Positions 11,601 to 26,600 of a stretch of DNA of 64,000 bases are shown in pieces (within the stretch, counting starts at the first letter, position 1; each line of letters opens with the position of its first letter). The notes beneath the pieces are model-generated. The model was not told where the DNA came from, ran no database searches, and saw only the letters and a program-made list of their open reading frames with translations. The position numbers and the translations under genes are program-made. The stretch comes from Dastarcus helophoroides (taxonomy: Eukaryota > Arthropoda > Insecta > Coleoptera > Bothrideridae), in assembly GCA_028583605.1 (NCBI GenBank), contig CM053329.1, positions 34,062,992 through 34,126,991 of the forward strand, in the 5' to 3' direction.

Positions 11601-14600
11601 AAAACCCATATGCCAATCTCCTGTAAATTCAAAAGTTACAGGTGGCAGCCCACGTCACTTTGTTTTCTAAATTTTTGTAAAGTAGAGACTTGTATATCAA
11701 AAATTTTAGATAAAATTTAATTTCGGATTTATTTTACTTTAACATTTTTCTAAATTTCTAAATTTTGACTCTAATCGCGAAAAGTTGATCTCCGAAATTT
11801 TTTAAGATATTTCTTCTTCGAAAATTATACTTTCCTTAAATTTAGGATTTTAACTTTTTACAATGATTCCCAATTTAAACCCAAAACTTATACATTTTCT
11901 ATAAGTTTTGATTTTTTTGAATTTTGACGTTAACTCCAATTTTTTTTATGTTTTCACTTTAAAATTGGAAACTCGGGTTTTTGTTCTAATCTTTGATATT
12001 TTTTCTCTTAGTAAAAGAATTAGGATTATTACTAAAAAAACCATTTTCAATTGAAAATAATTCAGTAAAGAGCAAGTCGGGCTCGCACAATTAGGGTTTC
12101 GTATCAATTACTACAGTGAACAGTCAAGAGACCAAATTAAATTCCTTTTACTTATGTATGAATTTGAAATGATATCCAGACTTTCTTGCAGGGCTTCGAA
12201 CCGGAACTGAACCGAAACCGAAAACCGAAAAAAAACCATTATTTTCGCCGGAACGAAAACCGGAACGAAACCAAAAAAAAAATATTGGTTTATTTCGTTT
12301 CGTCGAATTTATATACTTAAAATATTTTTTATTTTATACTTAAGATTGGAATTTTTTAGAAATTTCAATTTTTATTTCAAAATTGTGCACAATTCCATGC
12401 AACTTTCATCTCTCATTTCTGATTAGATTAGATTAGAAACACACAATTTTCACATTTTCAACCCAAATAAAAATTTTAAGTTTAAATTTGAATCTGTTAT
12501 CAAGATTTTCAACTTTTTCTTGAAATTTGGACTTTTATCTGAAAATTACTCTAAATATTTCTTTTCTTCTTCTAAAATTTCGAGTTGAAAATAAAAAAAA
12601 ATTTCCTCTGTTGTACCTTTGGAATAAAGTAGTAGCATGTTTTTCATTGAAGCTAGAGAACCTCGGTTGTCCTTACAAGTTTTTTGCAAATTTGAGTTTT
12701 TCTAGAAATTTTTCTATAATCTTTTTTTAAAAAATTCTTTCTTTGACTTTCAATTTTCTTTTCTTCTTTTGATACCTATATTTTTTAAAGTTATTAATCA
12801 CATTTTCGATTTTTCGTAACTTTTTTTCCTTCAAATTCCACTTTGATTTTAATATGTCAATTTTTTTTCGAAATTCCAAATTTAAATTTTTGTTGCCGAC
12901 TTCGTAAATCTTCCAAAAATTCCAAAATATGATTTTTTCTCAAAATTTTCGCTAAAAGCTCGCACTTTCAAATTAAACCTAAAAATTTTTAAATTTCAAG
13001 TCAAAATTTTATCAAAAATCCAACATGATATTTCAATTTAATACCGGGATCTTGGCAGTGGGGTCGAAATTTGTACAGTAAACTTGAAATGATGACATGT
13101 TAGAAAATGTATAACTTAACTTAACTTAAATTAAAGTAGCAATTTTTATTCTGAAAGCTTTGATTTTTTCCTCAAGTCTCAAAACTGTAATTTGTTTAGA
13201 ATTTAGAAGTCAAAATTGTGTTCCCTTAAATATTATGTAATTGCTTTCGCTAAACCACTGGTATAAATTCGAAAATTTGGTCCTTTGCAAGTTCGACCCT
13301 TTGCTACTTGAACTTTTGTGTCAAAAATCTATTATAAATATGTTAAATTTTTTCACAAATTTTACAAAATTTCGTCTTTAAAATTGAAAATTTGTTGTTG
13401 ATCCTAAAATTTTAATTTTTTTATAGAAAATTTAACTTTGAAAATAATTCAAATTACACTTTTTGTGAAATTTTTTACTTTTATTCTTATAATTTATATT
13501 TCCATTAAAAATTTCAAATTTTTGCTCAAAATGTTAGCAGAAGATAGATTTTAAACGCAAAAGTGCTAACTTAAATTTAAAAATTTTATGTTAATTTTTA
13601 TTTTGAATATTTATATTCAGAATCTCGAGTTCAAATTTTTGAAAAAGTATAAATTTTGAGGAAAAACAAATTTAATTTTTGACAAACGATTTTTCAAAAT
13701 TAATCCCAAAATTTCGAGTCCTGAACATTCCCCTCTTATAAAATTTGACCTGTTTTCAAGATTTTAGCTTTTTTTAAAGATTTCGTTTTTTTTTTGAAGA
13801 ATTCGACTCTTTCAAACTAACAATTTTCAAAATTTGACTTTTTCTTAATTTCGAATTTTATGAAAACTTCCAATTGTTGAAAATTTGGATTTTTTTTTAG
13901 AAAATTTGGCACTTTTTTGAAAAATTTAGCTTTTCTTCGAAAATTTTGACTTTTTTGGAAAATTGCTGATTTTTTTGAAAATTTCGTTTTTCATGACAAT
14001 TTTAGCTTCCTTCAAAATTTCGGCTATTTTGAAATTTCCATCTATTTATGGACTTTTTTTCAAAACGAAGACTCAAAATATGAATGAATATTTGAAAATT
14101 TCTATATTTTTTCAGATTATCATTCTTTCTTGATATTTTAACCTCGTGAACATTTTGTCTTTTCAAAAACTAGTTTTAAAATATTCTTTAATTGAAAATT
14201 TAGATCTTTGTTGAAAATCATAACTTTTTTTTTAAATCTTTTTCAAAATTTCTCCATTTTCTAAAAATTAGGACCTTTTAACCTTTTGATAATTTGAAAT
14301 AAAAATCGGCTCTTTTTCGTAAAGTTTGAATTTTTTGGAAAAATCATTGTTTTTTTTTAAAAAAAAACTTCATTTTTATGGCAATTTCAGCTTCCTTAAA
14401 AGTTTCGGCTATTTTGAAAATTTCATCTATTCAAAATTCTGATTTTTTGAAAGCTTCAACTTTCGCTAAAAATCTCGACTTTATTGAAACTTTACGAATT
14501 AATTTTAAAATATTTGACTTCAACATCGAAGCTTCGATTTTTTTGAAAATATGAAGATTTTTTTAAAAACGGTGCCTTTTGAAAAGTAGAATATTTGAAA

Positions 14601-17600
14601 AGTTCTATATTTTTTCAAATTTGACTCTCTCTTTATATTTCGATTTGTTCAAAATTTTGTCTTTTGAAAATATATATTTTAAAAAATTTTCTATTTGAAC
14701 ATTTGAACCTTTGTTGGACATTTTTTAAAATCTCCGAATTTTTTTAAAATCTCTTGAAATTTTCGATTTTCATGACAATTTCAACTTCCTTCAAAAGCTG
14801 GGCTTTTTTGAAAATCGTTTTCAAATTATCGACCTTCGTTAAAAATATCTATTTTTTTTATTTATTTTTTTTGCAACGGACTGGTCCTTGGTTATCTTCA
14901 AAAATTGAAATACAAATCTTGTCCGCGAAACCTAGAAAGATTAAAAAACTATTCCAAATTTAAATTTATATTTGTCAATTTCTTATAGTTCAAGTCTCAA
15001 CTCATAATTTCGAGAAAAATGTATATAATTAAAGAATAGAAGTCAACATGTCCATAAAAAGGGTTAAGAGGTTGCTAGAAAAAGAGAGAGAGAAAGACTA
15101 AATTTTGTTAAAAATCGAAATTTTATAAAAATTAATAATGAAAAGTACCTACTAGTTTAAATTTTAAACTTCAAAAGAAAAAAATTAAAATATTGAAAAA
15201 AGCTTAATACATTAAACAAAACTTTCGAAAAATTTTACTTTTTCTAGAAATTTTGAAGGTTTCAGCAACATTTCCAGAAACAAAATTGAATATTTGGGTT
15301 TAAATTCAAGACTGAATTAGGGTAGAAAATTTTCAAACTCTTTTTTGAAATAAATTTGAAGTTCTTTTTTGAAATTGTGGCTGGTCTTTCTTATTTTCGT
15401 TTATTTTTTTAGTCGAAACAGTAAAAATAAATTTTATTAGAAAAAGCTAATCAAGGTCAAAACTTCGATAGAGAACCAAAATTATGAAAGAAAAAGGTCT
15501 CTCAAATTTTCGATTTTAATCGCCAAAGTTCGTATATTCTAGAAGTTTTCAACTCTAAGGTGAAAATTCCGAGCTTAAATTTGAAATATCTAAACCCGAA
15601 ATACCGATTTCGTTTTTTATAAATTTTAGGTTTTTATTGAAATTTGAACTCAAATTGAACTAAAAATTCAGAGTTTCACCATGAAAATTTTAAACTTGAA
15701 AAATATAAAATATTTTCGTTCAATTTTAGGCAAGGTTGTAATATTAAAGTAAAAAAGACATCACATTTTCTAAATTATGTCCAAAAATCAATTTTTAAAG
15801 ACTTTTAAAAATCAAAAAATGAACCTGGAACTGAACCGAAAACCGAAAACCGGAAAAAACCATTATTTTTGTCGGAACGAAAACCGAAACTGAACCGATG
15901 TAATTTTTTGGCCGAAACGAAAACCGAAAACCGGAACGAAAAACATAGCGGTTCGAAGCCCTGCTTTCTTGTGCTATAATTGAAAAATAAAAAAAAATTG
16001 TCCATTTTCAACTTTCACTTTTTTCTACAATCAATCCAATTATTTAAGAAACTGATAACTGAGTTAATAATGTCTCAGATAAAACAGGTCGCAATAAAAC
16101 GATGACTAACACAGTTTATGAGATCGCCTCGGATTGCCCTAAAATGTTCGGCTCCTAGCGCAATTACTGTGTTGCGTGAACTTCGAAAATATTTATCTAA
16201 ATGAAATAATGTAGGAGACAAATTTGATTTGCATTCTATCCTTCAGCTAATTCGCAATGAGTCGAAGATTAATACAATTTATGTGATCGCGCCGGATGAC
16301 GCGCTAAAATATTAGAATCCAATCGTAATTACAGTGTTGCGTGCAACTAAGTAAACCTTTGCTCCGAAAATATTCATCTAAGAGACATTCTATCTTTTGG
16401 CTAAATCGGGTTTTTTATTTGAATAAATTGTTACTATATGAGTCAAAAAGCCTTGGAATGCAAGCACCTATTTTTTAAATACTTTTTTCTCAAGAACCAT
16501 TACGATATTGAAAACATCTGCTGTTTTCCGATAATCAATGGCCCAATATCTACTAAATCTATTAAAACCTAAATTTTATCTTTAGAAACCTAGAAGAACA
16601 AGGAAGACGGCCATTTCTAACACATTTTGAGTTGTATCTTTAAGACGATTAGACCAAAAATTATATAAAAAATATTTTAGGATTCTTAGAGGTAGGTTTT
16701 TCAATTGATATTTCACAGGATATATTAACTAAAACTTGATTTTTCGAAGACCAAATTAATTCTTCATTTTAATTTAAAATATTTCTCTTTTTCTACTACA
16801 GTAAACTCCCGCTAAAGTTGCGCTCACCGGACTGGATCGACCGTTAAAGTTGCTACTCCCCTACCATCCCTAACAATATCGAAAAATCTATATGTTTTAT
16901 TGCTCCTTGCGCGGTTGAGTGGGTTATTCAAAAGTGGCCCTAAAACTCGGAACTCTAAGTCGTCGTTCGAAAAAAGAGAGGGGGAATATGCGAGCAACTT
17001 TAGCGATCGTATCTTGTCAACTTTAACGAGCGGACAACTTTAACGGGCGCAACTTTAGCGGCGGGAGTCGACTGTAGTTGGCTCGCGGAGTTGCGTAGGT
17101 CATGGAGAACTAACGTTGTGCAAAATTTCAAATTTCTACGTTGCATGGTTTTCGAGGAAAACCTCTTTGTGACAAACATGAGAATAAGATTATAAGAAAT
17201 CTGCTTTAGCCTTTTAAGGTACGGAACCCTAGAAAGAATAAAATATGAAAAATTCATCCTTAATTTTATTTTTAACAGAGACAACAAATTTAATCGTTTT
17301 GAGGACAGAAAAAAATCTTAGCGGATTGAAATTTTAAAGTTTTCTTTGAGATCATTTAAGGCTATGAAGTTAGAGTTAATATTCTTAGCCCATTCGTTGT
17401 TTACAAAGTTATGCCAAAGATAGTTCATCGGCAGTATTCGTAGCAAAAAGTTTGAAGAAGGTTAGATGTGTAGTGCGTAAGCGAAACGTTAGCACCAGAC
17501 TCAATTTTTAGCATATACTGCCCGCATGGACACAATGATACTAATCCCCAAGCCACTTTGCACTAGAATTTCTGAGCCGACAGCGCTACACTGCTTATGC

Positions 17601-20600
17601 GAGAAGATTTCAGCAACAGAGCTGTCATAAGGTAGAAAGAGTAGTGCAGCTGCTTTGTTGTTATTACTTCAAAATATTTCCCTAACATGCGGAATGAAGC
17701 ATCGAAATTTTGAAATTTCGATTGCACAAGAACAGGACTGTCAAAATTCCTCATATTTTACTAGTTTATTTACAATATTATACTACATAATATATTACTT
17801 TTTATCAAAATCTATAGAAATGTTTGACCGTAATAAATTAAAATCTTTTAAAAAACATTCTTTCGCCTATACCTTACATAAGATTGATGCTAAATATTTG
17901 AACTTCGGCATCATTCAATTTAGCAGGTATGTGGGTAATATTGTGAGTAATATATGACAGAAATTTAAAAAAAAATCTACAAAAGAGCAATTGATCAGTG
18001 AACTGCCTAACGCGAGTATTCCTTATTACTGAAATTTTAACATCTGCTCCAAACAACTTCCTCGTATTATTATTTTTAATCAAAACTATGGCTTGTGCTT
18101 CTACAGAATGCTATGCAGTTTTCAAAACCCTACTCACATTTTCAATACAAACATTGTTTCCCAAGTTATTGATTACCAAAGTCAAAAATGACTTTCTTGT
18201 TTTAAACGACAATCATTCGGCAAAAAATCACCAAACAGGTCTCAGATACCGATCAAATTAAAGATAATTAAATTATCTAGAAGAGCTTTATGATAAAATT
18301 ACTGAAAAATAAATTATTGAAGTTCGTAAATCTTTTTTAAATATAGACACACATTTGAAAAAATTTGGGCACATATTGTTTTTAAATTACTGGAAAACTG
18401 CTGATGCTTAACAATGTGGAATATTGGATCTGAAAACTAGAAGTTTGGAGCCTTAACTTGTTTTCATGACTGACACATTGCTTTCATGACTGGTACTTGA
18501 GTATCAGCAACGACTGATAAAACGTTGGCAAGCCAGCCTAACTTGTCGCGGTTTTACGCAAACGCAAAACTTTGACCATGAATTCGCCATCCAACTTTAT
18601 GCTTAAAATCCATTTAATTATCTGGAGTATGGAATGGGTGTTGATTTTTGAGGATGAGAGTAAATGGTAAGAGAAAGACTTACCACTGACTTAAAACTTT
18701 TTCACTGTAGTTGAACAACATTTGAACTCCCGTGTATACGAAATATGATCAAAAGAAAACCAAATACTCCTCCAGCATATGTTAGATATTTTTTATATGT
18801 TAAATATCCAATTTTGCCAATTTTATTAGCCTCGTAATAAATATTAGCATTTTTCGATTTGAAATCTCTAACCAGGAGAGGATGTATTTCTCCATTCTCT
18901 GGTAACTCCTCTTCAAGTCGTTTACTTGGTACTATATTGGTTGCTATACATTTTTGATGAAGCGTTTCTTGCTCTAGATTACAATACAAATCTGGTTGAC
19001 TGGGTTTATTACAGTGCACCAATTTACCAGCTGATAGCCTAATAACATTTGATGCGTATTGCGAGAATTCTTGATCATTCGTCACCAAAATACAAATCTT
19101 AACTTTTAAAAGCCCCAAAATGCCACTTTTAAATATAAAATGTTTAACCTCGTTATCCACAGAGGCAAAAGGATCATCAAGAAGATATATATCAGCATTT
19201 TTATAAAGTGCTCTAGCTAAATTTATTCTAGCTTGTTGACCTTTGCTTAAATTGGCTCCCTCATCACTTATAATGGTTTCGTCCCATGCTTCCAAATCAT
19301 TTAAATCCTTAATTAAAGCGCATACCTCCAAAACACTCAGATATCTGCTTTTATCATATGGTTGTCCAAAAAGTATGTTCTGCTTAATTGAAGAAGGAAA
19401 AAGCCAGTAATTTTGAGAAGCATATGACAATCTACCATTGATCCCCTAATCTTCCTTGACTTATGGGATACTCTCCCAAAATGGTTTCCAACAAAACAGT
19501 TTTTCCGGATGCAACTGACCCTAGAATTAAATTTAACCCAGGTGTAAATCTAACTGTTATGTCCTCTAGTATATATTCGTTATTTATTGCAACGTGAACA
19601 TTGCGCATCTCCACACCTAAAAAGGCTGGTTTATATGGTGGAATCGCAGTGCTACTGTTCTTAGCAAAAACTACATTTTCGAAACGCTTAGCGGCAGCCA
19701 TCATTTCTGAGAGTGCGGTGGTACTCCTTGGAATCACGTAGATCAGAAAGCGTCCCAGCCTTACATGCAAATTCGCGATGTAGTATACAATGGAAGCATC
19801 CAAATCGTATTCAAGCAAAATACTGCAAATTATAAAGGCGTAAAATGACAATTTCCAGGTGAACATGCCCAACGCGAGAACTGCCACTTTTAATATGATT
19901 AAGGTTCTCATATGCTTCAGCTCTGATCTAGAAACAAATATTGATAATGAAATGGTGAATGGTGTAAGAAAAAAGATTCAGGTTTTAACAACAAAACGTA
20001 CAAAAAGTCAAAATATCTAGGAAAAGTATTGTAACGCAATGTAAATAAATGGAATAGAATTTAGAATAGAATTTGGTGCGTAAGAAAAGTTTCTAGAAAG
20101 ATCTGATAAGGGGAAAGCGGCCGCGATAACGAAACAAACGGCACATAAGCGTTGCAGAAATTTCGGAAAACGATAAGTCTTATCTGCGTGATTTTTCTAG
20201 AACCCGGGAGCCAAAACTATATAAGGCGGTCAGTAAGTTAGAGTCAGTGTAGTTAGTGAGTTAGTAGAAGTCAATAATAAGTAAGTTAATTGTTCAGTTG
20301 TGGTGATGCGAGTTAAGTTTAATAATAAAGTGGGTATTATTCAGCCTGTGTTTAATAATCAATTCGAACCGATATCCCGTAACAGTATAAATGGGTCTGG
20401 AGTCAATATTCAAGGCAACATTTCTAACCAAATGATAAAAATTTCTAGAATGAGTATAAACTTTGCGTTTAAAGGCCAAATTAAAAAAAAAGAATCAATT
20501 GAAGGTCCAAATCCAAATTCTTAGAGTATTTTTTCCTGCAGTTGCACTACTGACTCGGGTTGCGTTTTAAAACCAGGATTTAGAAAACAGAAACGAGAGA

Positions 20601-23600
20601 AATTGAGTGGCGTTATGTCCGGGAATGTAGATGGCCGTTCAATAGAACCTCTGCTTCTCTGGTTGAGATATGTCATTTATTGCCTAACTGAAAACACTGA
20701 TGAGGCGGTGCACCATCTTGCTGGAAGTGTAGTAAATATTTTTCTGAAGATTACTTTCCATGTAAATCTATCTGGTTATTAATTCAGTTTGAGACTCAAT
20801 TAATCTGTCTAGCATGTCTTAGCCATATGTTTCCTATATAAATAACGGACCAATAATAGCATCTTCCAATATATCAGTTCATGGTCAGCAAGTATTTCGA
20901 AACTTATATTTTAGTACCTTCCTTATTCGTTATTCCAAATTTTCAAATTGTCACAATCTATACAACATGCAGTTGTTAAAAACACATATTTCTGGATTTG
21001 AATGCAGTTTTCAGTCAAGTGAAGGATATTTTTTTTGCCACCATGAAGTACCAGGGGCATCAATGTCAAGTTTTTGCCCCACATGTCGAAAAATCTTTAA
21101 TCCGGTACTGGAAACATAGAGTCCTAAACTGTTGACGTAAGCATAGTCATTTTATGTGGGTAAACAAGTCTTTAAAGGCAGCTTTTTTAAACTAAATTAT
21201 AATATTGTTGACCTCAACATACATATAGAAATTATTGTTTAAAATTAGTATGATATGGTAATGATTAGCCCCATTTAGTAAAAGCCATCAAAATGTTTTC
21301 TCTACTCTTGTAATCAATAACGAACTTCGCTTTCTTAAATAGTAATTGCAGAAAATAATTACACATAATTCTGCTTGTAGTTATATTATTTATATGCTTT
21401 ATAACATAAACCAATCATTTATTGTCATGAGGCTTCGTTCCCTCTCTTTTATTTTTACTCCACCTGATTCGATTATCATTGGGGAACAGCATTTTCGTTG
21501 TCTTTGATCCATGACATGTTTTCGACCAATTTTTAGCCTCTTAATCCAAAAATAACCTCAGTTCCTGTCTACCACCTTAACTACAGGTTACCATCTCTTT
21601 GTCTCAAAGGTTAACAAAAAAACGTGCATAAAAAAAATTGAAATACAAATCTTGTCCCCTGAAACCAAGAAAGATTAAAAAAACACAATAAAGGTTGCTC
21701 TGTGTGTGTGTTTTTTTAATCTTTCTTGGTTGCAGGGGACAAGATTTGCATTTCAATTTTTGAAGATAACCAAGGATCAGTCCGTACCATTAAAATGTGC
21801 ATATAAAGAAATGAAGTAACTAGTGACCAAGTTTGCTGTTCACAGATAATAGTTTTGCTCATTCGAAGCCTGTATATGTATATTTACTGCTAAATTTACA
21901 CGCTAAATTGTGCTCATACAAATAAAACTGCTTTACAGTATTTTATTGAATGTTTAATGTGTGGAAATTCTTCTTCTCATCTGATGATTGATGCTCCAAT
22001 AGTAGTCGACCATCATATACCTATTCTTTTCATTCACCTGGATATTGTGCCTCCATAACCTCAAAATCTATGTGGGACCGTTCAACCTACTCATCTCTGA
22101 CTGCGCCAAGATTTTTCAGAAAGTCAGCAAAATGGCTAATGTAATAAATAATGCAACTTGATACTTATGTTGCAACTAGGCATTATAAATCTCTCCAAGA
22201 GTTGCTGTAAGCTTCTGAATATAATTCTGAGGTTGTGGATCTCCAACAAAGTCTCTGACAATGTTTTTGAAAGCCACTCTTTACAGTTCTGCCATTGTTG
22301 CGATGAAAGGTTCATTCCAGCGAGCTGCCAAATCTATGGACCAGCAAACACACTGGCCTTTATCTTTCCAAGTAACAGTCTAAGTAATGCTATAATGGGA
22401 CCTGTAGAGGCATGATAGGAAAATAATGGGTACTCAGACCAGCGATGGTCCATTGGATATATTCCAGGGTTGTAGTACCCAAAGTAACATACGGTTTTTT
22501 AATCTGATGGCATAAAGCCAGAAAAAAGGAAAGTGTTATCAGAGTAAGCAAAGTACAAAGGTTAGCTTGCTTAGGAATAACAGAGGCGATGCAAACAACG
22601 CCCACTGCAGCCATGAAAGCACTGCTAGGTTTGCCTTCACTTCATCTGGTGGTGGAGGCAAAGGCCCTGTCAGCAGCCTACAGGCTAAAAACAAATGGGT
22701 ATGGAATGGAATCACCTAGGATCAACATCCCATACAGAAATATTCAAGCGGATCTGTGCGAACCATACGCTAAGTATGCCATCGGACAGAACAAAGAGCA
22801 TCCCCAACTTTCACAAAACCTAACGGGTAGTAATACCGGAAATGGGTGTTCAGTTAGTGGAACCAAAAAAAATGGATCAATCTGGTTCACATAGAATGAA
22901 TTTTACATAAACCGTATTTTAGATAGAAGTTACTGCAATTATAGCCTGTGCTAAAGCAATGATCAAGAGATCTTATAAAAAAAGAGAATCGTGATCTACA
23001 GCGACAGTCAAGCAACACTAAAAGGGCTGAGGGCTTATGAAGTCAAAGATTGTGTTGACAAGCTAAAAAACTTGTCACAGCACAATACAGTTATACTTTG
23101 ATGGGTTGAGGCCAATCGGGGAATTGAAGGAAATGAAAGAGCAGACCTTCTAGCCAAAAGGGGAGCCGAGTTTTCTCTAGTAGGGCCGGAGCCTACTTGT
23201 CCGCTTGTCTTCAAAGCGGCAAAAGAGGTAATAAAGGAACTACTAAGAAAAGAACGCAGCACTCACTGGAGGGGTGTCAACGGTCTGAGGCAATCGCGGA
23301 AGTTCATTGACGGACCATCAGAAAAGAGAGCCAGAGAACTATTACAGTTAAGCAAATATCACCTCAGGTGGACAGTTGGACTATTTACGGGACACTGTGC
23401 CCTAATGAAACATCTTACAACAATTGGCGTAAAAGAAAATTCTACTTGTAGAATGTGTGGAGAGGAAGAAGAGACTCATTTACACATATTATGCGAATGT
23501 CCGGCTCTGGCAAGGAATAGACATTCCAGCTTTGGGAATGCTCTGGCTGAACCAAAGACAATAGTAGAGTCACACATAAAGTAGGTTCTGGAATTTTTCA

Positions 23601-26600
23601 AAAGAACGGGCCTATTATGAGATAATCGTGGGGGGCACAATAAGCAATAGCTTCAGTGCTGCAGGGATGACCGACCCCATAGTAATAATAATAATAATGC
23701 CACAATGGATGCTTGAAACAATCTATTTTAATTGACCTAACTTTAACAAATTGATTCACGAGACCCAGATATGAAAACATCGAATTTTTTTTGTCGACAA
23801 GTAGTTAGTGTGGAATGTTTGAACCACCAGGTTTCAGTTCATATTCTGGAAACCAATTCGACTTCATCCAAAGGTTTTCACGAACTCTGTTGTTTTACAT
23901 ACACAAAAAACAGTTATCCTTGATATATTCGAGTTGATGGTCAAGGAAACAACAGGAAGGTCAATATAGAAGACCCATTGGTTTACGTAATATTGCAACA
24001 AATCAGTGACTCTCTTTATACTTTCAAATTATTCACGCAAACCGAGTGACCTATTATGACCAAATAAATTTCCATTGTGGAGAAGGACACACTTCAATCT
24101 TCACTTTGAGTTACTGATGAAAAACGGCCATTCAGATGCTTTTTAGGCATAGATTTCTAACATTTCTTTCAAGTCTTGTACGTTATGAAAATAGATAATT
24201 CCATCATCACTAAATAAATTTAGAAAATATTGCAAAAACGCACTTTGATCGAAAGTAGGATATCAACCTAAGGTGATTTTTTTTTTGGTGGAACGGACTG
24301 GTCCTTGGTTATCTTTAAAAATTGAAATACAGAACTTGTCCCCTGAAACCAAGAAAGATTTCATTTTTAGTTCGGTTGAAAAATGTCATTAAAATTGTGG
24401 AGTTCTGGATGGATTTCCCTGATAATTTAGTACTCTACTCCACTCGGGATTTAAAAGCTTCACGTGCATTCCTTTGAAACCTTACAGTTCTAGCTGAATT
24501 TGTTTGAGAATTTAATATTTTAGATGTTTATTTTCTTAAAAATTTAAGGGCTTAAAAGTGTATTTGATTATTTGTGGCCCCAGGTGCACTTTCTTGACTA
24601 TGTTATGGTACACTTGCCTTCTCTTGAGAATTCAAAACTTCAGATAAATTTTTTTAATAATAGTTTAAATCTCCAAGTCAATTTTCTTCAACTGTCAGAA
24701 TTCTAAACCCATTTTTTTTAAGTCCTTGAAGCTTAAATATTATGGGATCTTAGAGCTGTAAACAGAATTTACAACACTCTTCATAAAATTATAAGCAGAT
24801 TTTCTTAATTTTGGTGGAACGGACTGGTCCTTGGTTATCTTCAAAAATTTAAATACAGAACTTGTCCCCTGAAACCAAGAAAGATTAAAAAACACAACAA
24901 ACGTTGCTCTAACGCTTTTTGACAGCCAAGCTATAATCTTCAGAGAGGTACTGTCGAAACGCGTTAGAGCAACGTTTGTTGTGTTTTTTAATCTTGGTTT
25001 CAGGGGACAAGTTCTGTATTTCAACCTAAGGTGAAGGTAAAAATCTGGACGTGGTGAAAGAAAACTGCCTACAGTTTTGAAACCAGCATACCTATTTTAC
25101 TCTAAAACAGCTCAATAGCGGAACTCAACAGAAATTATGTTCCAAATTGTTCTCCAGTGTTCATCTCGTTAATGAAATTGCTAATCTATTAAATGTTAAC
25201 CCCAAAGATAGTCCCATTTCTTAAGTTGTAATATTAAAAAACATCCAAAATTAATTTCTGTGTGACAAACTATTTCTAGCTTTAAAATGTTCTCACGACG
25301 TTCCACCAATATTATTTGTGTACGTCACATCACCTATTTTTTGCCCAACAAATAGATTTACATCCTCTATTAAAAGGGAATCAAAATTCTGAATATTGAC
25401 AGAAAACGCATCCCTTCGAAAGACTTGAAAAGCGGCTTTGAATCAACAGGTGATGAATACCATGAAGCCATATTAAGAATATGATTCAAAGAAAAAAGGG
25501 ATAATTATATACATTTTTAAAGAAAAAAATTTGTTTAGTTATTAACGAAGATACTTACTTTCGAGTTTCCCAACTTTTTTTCATAAAATAATCTTCCCAA
25601 CCATACATTTTTATATATTTAATTCCCCCTAAAATCTCTCTCATCAAATGTAATCTTGCATCACTTCTCTTGTTCGTATCCAATCGTTTCCTCCTTATTA
25701 CAGCTCCAATAATACCTGCAACAACATTGTTGGTGGTTCCTCGTTAATAACTTTTATATAGGGCAATTCAAAACTATTTTGAAAAACTTCTGCCATTACT
25801 GCTGACACTATTTTAAAATGGAAGGTTTATTTGACCATTAGATTATCTAAGGAACGTTTTCATAACCAATGATTGTTCTTAAGTTTTTATTTCTTTCTTC
25901 AAATTTCATAAAACAAGTTCAACAAGTTTAGGTGTTATTTAAAAAGTTATTATTATAGTTTATATGTAAAATTCAACATACTTCTTGAGGGATACTTCTC
26001 AAGGGTTATTGTTGGCGCTTGGAAATTCCAGTCACAAGCTTGTAGCAGCCTCTCGCTCGTTTCATATTGTAACGCAACGTAAATAGATAGAATAGAATTT
26101 AGTGCGTAAGAAAAGTTTCTAGAAAGATCTGATAAGGGGAAAGCGGCCGCGATAACGAAACAAACGGCAGATAAGCGTTCCAGAAATTTCGGCAAACGAT
26201 AAGCCTTATCTGCATGATTTTTCTAGAACCCGGGAGCCAAAACTATATAAGGCGGTCAGCTTTCTCTAGAGGGAGTCAGTTAGTTAGCTAGAGTCAGTCG
26301 GTGTAATTAGTGAGTTAGTACTTAGAAATAAATAAGTGAGTTCATTATTCAGTTGTAGTGTTCCTAGTTAACTTTAATAATAAAGTGGGTATTATTCAAT
26401 TCACGTGTTAACAATCAATTCGAATCGATAAGCGCATAACAATATACTACATCCTTCTCAGGCACAATCTTGTAGGGTTTAACACTTTAATTCTGCAAAC
26501 TGGGAAGAACTAGAAGACTTCATTGCATCTTTCCCATGGCAAAAAGTCTGCTTTAACTCAGACGATCCTTCCTCAGTCGCCTAGTCCATCACTGAAACTA

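Noticed and set aside
11391..11650. Possible MITE starting GGTTTGCCAGATCTCCCG
   Set aside because: The two ends match over only a few bases and no target duplication was seen; recorded only inside the intron description.
17440..17500. Third hammerhead-like site at GCGTAAGCGAAACGTTAGCACC
   Set aside because: GAAAC is present, but no CTGANGA strand followed by a complementary helix II could be found upstream.
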